Assembly: GCA_023374025.1 (NCBI GenBank)
Contig: SIJG01000011.1
Location: 2,424,071 to 2,488,070, forward strand
DNA from: Heterodera schachtii
Taxonomy: Eukaryota; Nematoda; Chromadorea; Rhabditida; Heteroderidae
Length of the DNA stretch: 64,000 nt
Direction of reading: 5' to 3'
The notes beneath the pieces were generated by a model that did no database searches, was not told where the DNA came from, and saw only the letters and a list, made by a program, of their open reading frames with translations. This document shows, one piece after another, positions 50,807 to 60,161 of this stretch (within the stretch, counting starts at the first letter, position 1; each line of letters starts with the position of its first letter). The position numbers and the translations under genes are program-made.

Positions 50807-51030
50807 TCAGCGCCCGTTTTTTAAATTTGTTTAGCTCTGACGGGCGCTTCGCGCCCGTTTTTTTAAATTTGTTGAGCTCAGACGGGCGCTTCGCGCCCGT
50901 TTTTTAAATTTGTTTAGCTCAGACGGGCGCTTCGCGCCCGTTTTTTTAAATTTGTTTAGCTCTGACGGGCGCTTCGCGCCCGTTTTTTAAATTTGTTGAG
51001 CTCAAACGTGCGCTTTGCGCCTGTTTCCTA
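50807..51030 (+). repeat. array of GC hairpins followed by poly-T, 41-42 bp period
   Basis: Near-identical hairpins ACGGGCGC-TTC-GCGCCCGT occur at 50840-50858, 50882-50900, 50923-50941 and 50965-50983, with a decayed fifth at 51006-51024 and a partial one at about 50810. Start-to-start spacing is 42, 41, 42 and 41 bp. Each full copy is followed by six or seven T and then 'aaatttgtttagctc' or 'aaatttgttgagctc'. The shape copies a bacterial intrinsic terminator, but the setting is eukaryotic repeat DNA, so no termination role is claimed. Confidence 0.9.
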
Positions 51031-51040
51031 TTTTTGTTGT

Positions 51041-51245
51041 GCTTTTTGGCGATTTTAAGAAGTACAACGGTGATTAGAAGAGGTACAAAAGTGATTAAAA
51101 GAGGTACAAACTGTGATTAGAAGAAATACAAAAGTGATTAGAAAGGTACAACCGTGATGAGATGAGGTACAAAATTGATTATTAGAGGTACATCAGTGAT
51201 TATAAGAGGTACAACGGTGATAAATAGAGACAGGTACAAAAATGC
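51041..51245 (+). repeat. VNTR of ~22-bp GAGGTACAAAAGTGATTA units
   Basis: About nine imperfect copies of 'agaggtacaaaagtgatta', with variants such as 'aagtacaacggtgattaga' and 'aggtacatcagtgattata'. It lies directly after the hairpin array and before the second copy of the 1-kb unit. Confidence 0.9.
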
Positions 51246-51282
51246 ATTAATAATTTTAAAAAATAGTAAAATAATTACTCTT

Positions 51283-52285
51283 TATATTAATAAAAAAAAC
51301 TTTGAAGTTTATAATAATTTAAATTTATTTAATTTGAAATGAAATTAATTTCTCATAAACTCAATTTAAAAAATATATGAAATTCTTGGATTAAACAACA
51401 AATTTTTCACAAAAAATAATTTAATTTAAATAAAAAAATTAATTTAAAAAAACAAACTCTTTTAAATTAATTAAAAACATGTAAAAATAAGCAAAAAATA
51501 AATAGAAAAATAATATACATCGCCCGGCTTCGAACTTTCCCCCCTCCCAAAAAAATGATGACCCAGAATCCCCAATCACACAGGGATTCTGAGGTCTTAA
51601 CGATGTCAAAAGTAAAATCTGATCACGTATTCGTGATCAGCGTCATAAATTACCCCTAAAGACATGTTTTTGGAACATTTTATGTGAAAAATTTTTTTCA
51701 CTCAAAAATGCTGGTCACCCCCCTTTGGTCCAGAATCCCAAAATCACTTTTATTTTTATAGCAATTTGCAAAAAAGTGATAAAAAGGTGAAATAAAATTA
51801 ATATAATAGAGTAAAAAATTGCGGATTTTTGTAGTATTTTAATTTTCCAGAATGACTTTTCAGAACTGAGTTATAAAAAATTTTCTGAAAAATCGAATTT
51901 TTCCAGAAATTCTGGAATAACTTTTTTCTTTTTAAAGATAGAAATACCAAATAAATCCCTTAAAATTCTGCTTATTTTTTGCTATTTTTAATGCTTTATT
52001 GCATGAAAATCGTCCCACAATGAAATGAGCTATGAATTTTCAAAATAAAACCCAAAATCCTGAGGGCCAAAAAATTTCCAAAAAATAAAGAATTTTTAAA
52101 AATTTCCAAAAATTCTGAAACGTGAAACAAAGGTCATATTCGTGCTCAGCACTTCAAAATACCTCAGAAAAAAATTTTTCACCCTCTTTTTCAACCCAAA
52201 AAAAATTTTCGAAAATTTCTAGGGGGCCTAGCTCGAAAATTTTTGAAAATTTTCGAACATATAGAGCACCATTCGATAGAGCTTC
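51283..52285 (+). repeat. 1-kb repeat unit, copy B
   Basis: Second copy of 49797-50806, about 1.48 kb downstream. The first hairpin keeps nine of eleven pairs (arm CAGAATCCC, 51564-51572 with 51583-51591). The second hairpin is perfect here (CTGATCACG-TATT-CGTGATCAG, 51619-51640), whereas copy A has two wobbles and one mismatch. The copies part company right after 'ttcgatagagct': the hairpin array follows copy A only. The open frames inside, including the one beginning at 52122, are not conserved in copy A. Confidence 0.85.
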
Positions 52286-53040
52286 GAAAGCTCTACAATT
52301 TTGTCCTAAGGCGTTTTTTCACTAAAATCAACCCCTGACGAGTTATGGGCCCGGGACTCAAATGTCCCGCTTAGGCCAAAATTTTTTTCTATTTCCGGGA
52401 AAAAACCGAAATTTTTCCGAAAAAAATACCAGTCGATAGAGCTCGAAAAACTGCTTCCCAAAAGTGCTCTCCGTTTTTCTGGGAAAAATCGGCAAAAAAT
52501 CCTAAAATTCAAAAACCCAAAAACCGACTTTTAGGCCTAACTCGAAAAATTTTGAAAATTTTCAAAATTTCAAAATCTGGAAAAATCCAGCTTATTGAAC
52601 TCTACAATAAGTCTGCTGGCCACCCCCCGCTCAGTTCAATGTCTAATGAGTTATTGGCCCTGTACTGAACCGGACAAAGTTGGTACTGAAAAGTTGCCAA
52701 TTTCTGCAGCCCTTCCTAATATAGGTAGAAGCCTGGAATTTTTTTTGACTTTTAGACAACACTTCAACTTAAGTTCCTACCAGCAAAGACTTTTTGATTG
52801 GGGTTTTAGAAAAAAAGTTATGGGCCCTGAACTGCACAAAAAAACAGGAAATCGGTCCCTGGTACTCAGTTGGACCTCGGATAAAAAAACCTATAGTTTT
52901 CCCGGATGCGCCGTGTCGAGCTACCCCTCGGTGCAAAATTTCAGCCCCCCAGCTATTCCCGAACTGCTCAAATTAGTTTTTGAGATGAAACTCCTTGTCA
53001 ATATAACGTATATATAAATTTTTTAGTAATAATCTCATTC
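52286..53040 (+). repeat. GC-richer repeat text with recurring phrases
   Basis: The phrase 'gttatgggcc(c)tg.actg' recurs at about 52341, 52649 and 52816. 'cctaactcgaaaaatttt' at 52527-52550 echoes 'cctagctcgaaaat' near the ends of both 1-kb units, and 'tcgatagagct' recurs at 52433. A 140-codon frame at 52595-53017 begins at TTG (first ATG about 54 bp inside) and has a more protein-like composition than most here. It runs across two of the recurring phrases and matches no family I know, so I annotate the region as repeat. Confidence 0.5.
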
Positions 53041-53044
53041 TTTG

Positions 53045-53409
53045 TCAGTGAAAATTTTCGAAAGCGAAAAAAACTAAAAAAAAAAAATTTCCGAAATTTC
53101 GAAAAAATCTCTTTTTAGGGGGTGTATTTTTTTAAATTTCAAAAAATCGATCGTTAGGGGTGTATTTTTCGCTTTTTTTTTTTGCATTTTTATAGTGAAA
53201 ATTTGCCAAAAATGGTCGAAATATGGACTAAAAACACAAAAATGGAGAAATATGGATTTATTCCCAAAAACCCCCAAAATATGGATTTATATGGACTAAA
53301 AACCTTCACCAAATCAAAAAAATTTAATGCAGAAATGCTATTTTTGAGCCCCTTTCTTCATAGCATATGCGCAGAAAAAATATGTTAATCCATATAATTT
53401 ACAACCCTA
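53045..53409. mobile_element. hAT-like element, ATATGGA word family (left end lost)
   Basis: The right edge, read inward on the minus strand, is TAGGGTTGTAAATTATATGG. The body has two 'TTAGGGGTGTATTTTT' boxes (53109-53131, 53148-53171), then 'gcatttttatagtgaaaatt', and at least four ATATGGA words with no ATATGCA or ATATGTA. The order box, 'gcattttt', word zone, right terminus is the same as in the 22.98-kb MITE, so this is a relative with a different word and terminus. The base after the terminus begins 'gtcattat'; a matching left duplication was not found ('gtcaatat' at 52996-53003 is only 7 of 8 and is not next to a terminus). Confidence 0.6.
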
Positions 53410-53504
53410 GTCATTATGTTAAAATAAGATTAAAACATTCGTTTCAGAAAACATTTTTTTTCAAAATTCATTGGTATTCTCGCTAAAAAAAATTCCTTCA
53501 AAAG

Positions 53505-53636
53505 GTCAATTCTTAGGGGTGTAATAATCGGATTTCAAGGCAAAATCCGATTACGATTATCCGATTCCGTTATGGCCCAAAATCCGATTAATTGCGATTC
53601 CGATTACGATTACGATTCCGATTCGGCACATCCCTG
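53505..53636 (-). mobile_element. hAT-like fragment, CCGATTACG word
   Basis: On the minus strand the right edge reads CAGGGATGTGCCGAATCGG and is followed by repeated ATCGGAATCG/ATCGTAATCG words to about 53530. The left edge is a 'TTCTTAGGGGTGTA' box (53510-53523). No target duplication is visible. It may be a truncated element or a mini-element whose left end is the box itself. Confidence 0.5.
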
Positions 53637-56459
53637 GTATAAATCAACTGCTTGTTTTGCATTTCGTCGGTCTATACAATAGCAAGAAATTTTGTGATTT
53701 AAATTAATTTTGAAATAATTAATTAATTTCTTTCATTTTTGGCATTTGTCGTTTATTAATATGATTCAATAAAAAAATTTTCGATGTTATCTGCTTTAAA
53801 CTTTTGACTTTTATTTTTTTAATTTTAATTATTTTCTTAATAATTTAAAACTTCTGGGTATTATTTTTATAGTTTGAAAGCGATTTAATTATTACTAGAA
53901 AATTTTTAATGTTTTTATTGCATAATTTTATTATTATAAAAATGAATTAAATTTAAATATTTTATAAAAATGTAATGTCTTTAAATAAAACTTTTGAATT
54001 TATATCAATTTATTTCTGCCATTACTTTTCTTATTAAATTTTTAAATTACTTTATGGAAACTGCCATTAATTTTAATTAGTTATTCTTCTATGCTTTACA
54101 TAAATATAGTTTTCTTAGTTATTTTATTGAAAAATTAATTTTTGTGTATGAAATATTTTAAATAGTTTTTGTATATTAATTTTAATTAGTCGATATATTT
54201 TTGTAATCTATTTTTGGTTTTTAAATTGCTATTATCAAATTTTCTATTTTGTTTTAAAAATTAAATAATTAATTCACTATCTGTTATTTATTTTGCTATT
54301 TTTTTCTCCTTTATTAACAATAAATTTATAATAAATGTTTCTTTTTTTCATAAAATAAATTCAAATATTTTGTTATTTCCTCCACTAATTACTCCGTAGG
54401 AAGCAAAACAATAATAAATATATTTTTAGCATTTTATATATAATTTATCTTTATGAAATTAAAAAAAATAGTTTATTATCAAATATATCGTTTATTTTTG
54501 TTAATAGTAAATTAATGCAATTTTTGTGCTAAAAAGTAGAAGTGCGCCGTGACTAAAAAAACCCGTGACTGTGAATTTTTGAATTTTTCAAATAGTAGGT
54601 ACCAATTTTTTTTTATCAATTTTTTAACTGACTTTTTTCTTAAAAGAGCTAGTTTTGCGACGAATTCAAAATTTCTAGATAAAATAAGCCTTTTTGACCT
54701 AAAAATCATTTTATAAAGAATTTTAAGAAATAAGAAAAAACTTGGTATTTCATATACAAAATCAAACTTTCTGGTGAACAGATAAAATTCTGTCAATTTT
54801 TATAAAAGTTTATCTTAGATTGTATTGTAAACGAGTTTATTTAGGTATTTTTTCTCTTTTTACTCTTTAATATCTCGCCAATATGAGCTTTTTTCAAAGA
54901 CATTTATTTACAAATGAATAATCAATTTTTAATTTGGCATATATTATTTTTTCCTTTTAGAAAAAACATTTAATTATTCTTTTTTCATTATTATTGTCAA
55001 TGAATAAATATTATTTAATGAAATTCTTTTATTAAACTAAAAGATATGCTTAATATTTCTTTTTTCATTCTTTGACACGTTCTTTGCGCTTACTATTTTA
55101 GATTTTGTGTTTTTTATGTTTGCTGATGTTTGATCAATATTTAATTCTACACAAAGTTTAATTTTTAAATATTTTTTATTGAAATGTATATCTTTAAAAT
55201 ATATTTATTTATTCAATTGTAATTATTTAAATATTTGATTATTTGATACTCATGCTGCTGTATTAAAAATAATAAATTGTTAAATTTATTTTAATATTTT
55301 ATTAAAGTTTAAATTTTTTTTTTTAGTTTTTAGTTATTTTTTAGTATTTAGTTTTAGTTTTATGGTTTTGTCAATAAATGTTTTATTAAATCCTTTTTAC
55401 CTTATATTTAAGGAAATACCTTTGTGTTATTACATTTTTGTTTAAAATTTATTTTATTTTAAATGTATTATGGTTAATTGGTGTATTATATTAATTATTT
55501 TTTAAAAACTCGATTCTTGTGAATTTTTTATTCAAAAATATAAGTTTAAAAAACAAAATACTTATTAAATAATAAAAGTTCAATGTTCTATATAAATAAT
55601 TTTTTTCTTTTTCTACAAGAGACATATTTTATTTAATTACTGATTTTTATTTTTACAAAAATTTTTTATTCTTTGCCCTCACTTTTCTTATTAAATTATG
55701 AAAATACTTTTATGGAAATTGTCTTAAATATTAATTATTCACTTTATCATGATGGCTAGAATTTTTTCTGTGGCATTCCAGCTTCGTTAACTTTAAAATT
55801 GTTGTATTTACCTTTCTTATATGACTTTTTACAATTTTTAAAAATATATTCAAAATTTTCATTTCTATTTTTCATTATTTTATTATTTGAATTAACTCAA
55901 CGACTCCGTCTGATGTTCGGATAGCGCATAAATTGATCCATTTAAAATTAGTTTTTTTTACTGTATATAAAAAGCACAAAATTTAGTATTTCTTTCATAA
56001 TTGTGATTTATACCTCCTCTTACCGTTTGTTTACATAATGATAAAAAGTTTAATTCCATAAAATTCTATTTCCATTTAATTATTGAATTTGATTACCAAA
56101 TTTTTTTTTTCTTAGTCATATTAATTTATGATTATGAATTTTAGTTTTATTTAATGAGTGGTATTCTTATTTGCAAGTAATAAGTTAAAAATATTAACAA
56201 AGTAATTGTTTAATTTAGTTGACTTTTTATTTATAATATTTTAATTTTTTACTCTTGCTTAATTGATCTTTGAATGACGTGAAATAAATAGATGTAATTA
56301 GCCAAATTTTTTATAGAATGATTGATTATCCAACTTAATTGAAAATTTAATTTACAACAATTTTCATGAAAAAAGTTTCTCTATAAAATATTAGTTTTAA
56401 TTTATTGTTTAAATATTTAAATGACATATTTCGACTGAATATTTCAGGTGAGAATGCAA
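53637..56459. other. T-rich non-coding DNA with faint internal repetition
   Basis: About 2.8 kb without a gene. Loosely matching stretches exist: 54003-54086 with 55650-55740 (shared 'acttttcttattaaatt', 'ttatggaaa'), and the phrase 'attttattatttcacc.cta.ctcc' near 54368, 55878 and 57932. This may be very old repeat DNA. The minus frame at 54512-54796 is K/F/L-rich chance text. Confidence 0.4.
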
Positions 56460-56790
56460 TTTTTAATATGAATAAAGGTTTTTATTACCTTTTAAAATTT
56501 TTTTTCTATATAAATATTTGTAATATTTATTATATGCGAAGCGTATTTGGTTTGAAGCTTCTAGTTTGAACTTTTTGGTGCCCTTTTTTTGCCTTTTTTT
56601 GTGATTTTGGTCCTTTTTTGCCTTTTAGTGCCTTTTTTCATTCCTTTTTCAGTATTTTTTGAAAAAATGGACAATTTTTAAAAATTTTGCAATTTTTCTT
56701 ATGATATTTCTTACAATTTCCAAAAATTTTCCCAGTGGCACCTATCAGCACCGCCGGACCCACAATATACCTTGGTTTGTGAAATTTTAA
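56460..56790 (+). repeat. hairpin-bearing repeat, copy A (with TGCCTTTTTT word zone)
   Basis: Starts with 'atatgaataaaggtttttat' text (56467-56505) and has a zone of GCCTTTTTTTG/GTGCCTTTTTT words (56580-56650). It then carries a decayed GC hairpin (56732-56757) and 'acaatataccttggtttgtg'. The flanking parts are shared with 57259-57407, but about 220 bp in between, including the word zone, are not. It is probably a fragment of a word-type element; ends not defined. Confidence 0.6.
56732..56757 (-). other. GC-rich hairpin, copy 5 (decayed)
   Basis: Minus strand CCGGCGGTGCT-GATA-GGTGCCACTGG: of eleven pairs, four are G.T wobbles, one is a mismatch and the rest are Watson-Crick. Recognisably the same element hairpin. 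Confidence 0.65.
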
Positions 56791-57258
56791 CAACAAAACA
56801 GCCACCAAAAATTGTCATTTTTGAATATTATTATTTTTTTTGCATTTGAATGCCGGCAATTTGCATGCTTTTTACAACATTTATGATGAATTGATCAACA
56901 TAAATTAATTATTTAAAAAGTACCTTTAAAAACTGATATTTACGGATGGTAATTTTATGTACATAAGACTCAGAAGTTTGTAAATGCTGAGTTTGCTGTT
57001 CATTTCGTAGTTGTTAGAACGTCATAAATTCAAAATTTTAATATAAAAATTCGCTAATATATTTATTTTCATTAATTGATAAATTTTTCTAATGGGAAAT
57101 AATAGATTATAAATTAATTAAAGTTCAAAACTAAGGAAATTAAATTAGATTTCGCCACTAATAGAAGCAAACCATAATGTTGTTTTAATCTTTAAATCTG
57201 AATATTTTATTTTTTTAATAGCTAATAATGATAGTTGAAAAACATTCAATTTCATTTT
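56791..57258. other. non-coding DNA, nothing recognised
   Basis: AT-rich stretch between the two related repeat copies. No gene. Confidence 0.5.
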
Positions 57259-57407
57259 GTTTTTAATATGAATAAAGGTTTTTATTACCTTTTAAAATTT
57301 TTTCTATAAAGCGGCACCTATCAGCACCGCCGGACCCACAATATACCTTGGTTTGTGAAATTTTAGCCTTTTTGACGAAATTTTCGTGCCTAAAAGTCCG
57401 GGCTCTA
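57259..57407 (+). repeat. hairpin-bearing repeat, copy B (internally deleted)
   Basis: It joins the first 50 bp of copy A (56460-56511) directly to its last 55 bp (56737-56789): 'ttaccttttaaaattttttc' runs straight into a hairpin half-site 'gcggcacctatcagcaccgc' (57311-57333), then 'acaatataccttggtttgtg'. The right edge 'aaaagtccgggctcta' could be a hAT-like terminus (minus-strand TAGAGCCCGG), unconfirmed. Confidence 0.6.
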
Positions 57408-60152
57408 CTTATAAAAACATAAAAACACATACATATTTTGGCATTTGGCACATAAAAACTTATCGCACAAGTTTCGGGGCACATATTTTGCATTTTATTT
57501 ATTTTACATGTAAAAATACTTTCATGATTTGCTTATTAAATAAATTTACTTATTTTTATTTATTATAGTTTTATTTTAACTCGATATTTTCAACATTTTG
57601 AATTTTAAAAGATATATTTTTAATTATATTATAATATTTTAAAATAATTTTCTTCTATAAATGTCAATATTTTAAGAATTAAATTTAAAAAAATACAATT
57701 CTTAAATATTTTATGTATCTTTTAAGGCCTCATGTCATGACCCGACGTCGCTTATGCCTGCTTTTTCCATTGAAGAGCTATTATTAAATAAATTTTAAAC
57801 TAATTAATGTATATAGCTTTTTAAATATTTTCTTCTATATATTAATTTATTTTTTTCTTGTAAAAAGTAACATTTTTTACTTTTTTCAATAGTATAAATA
57901 ATTTTTTCTTCTTTTTTAAAATGAATTTATAATATTTTATTATTTCACCGCTAACTCCATAAAGTATAGATCAATTGTGGGGTATTTTTAATTTGTTTAT
58001 TAATACATTTTAAGTGCATAATTTAAATTTCATTATCGTCACATATTTAAATAGTAAATTCAAATTATATTTTTTTATTAATATTCAATAATCGATTAAT
58101 TTAAGTGTTAATATTGCTCAAACAGATGAAATTTAAATAATCAAATATTACTTTTATATTCATAAGGTAAGATTTTTTGGGACGTATGTTTTTTTTCATC
58201 GGCCACATCGCCATGCGAGCTTCTCATTGCGGAAACCCTACCCAAAAATAAGAATTCGAAAATTGATGATATGTAAAAAAGAAAATAATAAAAGATGAAG
58301 AAAAAATATAAACTTTTTTAATAATTATTTGTAATTTAGTAAAGTCTAAGTGCAATTATTTTTGTTTAATTACAATTTAAAAAATATTAATTTACTTTTT
58401 TATATTGTTGGAAATTTTTAATTGAAATACGAAATGTTGTAATAAATTATACTTTTATATAACTTTTTATTTTAAAAATACGAAATTGTAATAATAATTT
58501 ATTTATTTTATTTGATTAATTGTTAAAAAGTTTATTAAGAATCTTTTATCTCTTTTTGCTCTTTAATCTCACGACTCCTTCCGTGAACCGACGCCGATCT
58601 TTTTTTGACTCGCTTGTTATTAATATGTACAATGATATTCTAAGATTTATGAATGCAAATTTATTTCAAGTTATGTTCTTATTTGCATTATATGACAAAT
58701 ATAAAAATAATTTAAAAGTTTATAGAAAATTAATTGTAAATATATTTTGCTTTTATAATTTTATCCTCGTTAACTCAAAATATTATTATTCATTAAAATT
58801 TAAATATTGATAGCTTAAAACATTTAATTATAATGATGATTGAAAATGTTTATACTTTTTTAGGCTAATTTGTCAATGTCTGAAACATTTAGAATTTAAA
58901 TTATAATCGCATTAATTTTTATTTACTTTTAACGGAGTTTCAATAATACTATAAATAAATATTTATTCATTCTTCAGTTTTTCCGTTTTATACATTATAA
59001 AATTTTTATTTACATGATTTTACTACTATAATATATTGTTTTATAATTATAATTTTGTTTTTAAATATTTAACACAAAAACTAATTAATAATCAATTGAC
59101 TTATTCTATGATTTATATTTGTTTTATAATTTTCTCATAATAATATTTATTTGAATAAGCATATTAAAAAAAATGATCATAATTAATAATTCTTTTTTTA
59201 TTTATTTACAAATGCATATTCTGTTAAAAAATTTGCACTCTTTGAATAATTTTAAAAATATAACAATTTTTGAAAGCAATAATTTATTGTTAGCTAATAA
59301 TTATGTGATAAATAAAAAATATATTCTAATTTTTACTGGAAATTTTGATTGAGTTATAAAATTTCTATTTGGTTTTTAATAACTTTTATTAAAAAGGAAA
59401 TGTATTTTTAAATTGTATGTTAAAGAAAGAAAAATTATTTTACCTTTCAGTTTAAGATAATGTTTTTTCAATTAACATTTGTCCGCATAAATTATTTGTT
59501 AAAAGCGTAATTTTCAGTAAATTTTTTATTTCTAATTAGTTTTATTTGGAATATTATATCAATGATAATTCATTTAATTTCCCATTATATTTTTCGCTTA
59601 TTGGATTTATTTTTTATAGTAAGAATTTGTTTCAGTAAAAAATATCCTACCATTTTTAATTAAATTTTGCGTTTGATTTTGTTTAAATTGAGTTCACCAT
59701 TTTTTCATGGACCTTTTCGCACTTTTTCTAACATTCTTTTTTTTTTGTATTTTTTAGGACTTTTTAGGAAAGTTCTGTTAAATTCCAAAAAACCGAATAT
59801 TCACAATTTTCGTACATAATTGCACAAATTTGTTTAAAGCATCATGATGAATTTTTTTGTTGAATTTTTCAAGAATATATCTTATTTTATTGTGTTTTTA
59901 ATAAAAATAAGCAATCACCTATTAAAATTTTATATTTTATAATAAAAATGCTTTAGTAATAATTTCTACTCCAAATTAAACTAAGTTCCAGGTAGAAAAT
60001 TATTTTCATTTAATAATTTAATAATTAGTTATCTGCGCTAAAAATTAACAATAATTTTTTGAGGGCTAATCAATTATTTACTTCATTTTCATTTATTTAA
60101 ATATTGTAAAAGTGGAAAATATTTTTTTCTTTTTTTGCTCTCTTAATCTCAT
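57408..60152. other. T-rich non-coding DNA
   Basis: About 2.7 kb without a gene. GC-richer patches at 57725-57775 ('gtcatgacccgacgtcgctt'), 58195-58245 ('catcggccacatcgccatgc') and 58560-58605 have no partner. 'tttttgctctttaatctcac' at 58554 resembles 'ttttgctctcttaatctcat' at 60133, so the element at 60.16 kb may have landed in a copy of a short repeat. The frame at 58520-58810 is low-complexity. Confidence 0.5.
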
Positions 60153-60161
60153 GGTCTGGAG

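Noticed and set aside
50840..51024. Rho-independent terminators
   Set aside because: The hairpin-plus-T form is exact, but they are a 41-42 bp tandem repeat in eukaryotic DNA with no genes upstream.
50807..51245. CRISPR array
   Set aside because: Repeats are head to tail without unique spacers of constant length, there are no cas genes, and the host is eukaryotic.
52990..53010. 8-bp target duplication for the 53.0-53.4 kb element ('gtcaatat' versus 'gtcattat')
   Set aside because: One mismatch and no terminal inverted repeat next to the left copy.
52595..53017. 140-codon frame with mixed composition
   Set aside because: Starts at TTG, crosses recurring repeat phrases, and shows no known domain; kept as repeat, though it is the best of the long frames.
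56562..57407. A single hAT element spanning 56562-57407
   Set aside because: The ends TAGTTTGAAC and TAGAGCCCGG match poorly and the flanking 8-mers ('gaagcttc', 'cttataaa') differ.
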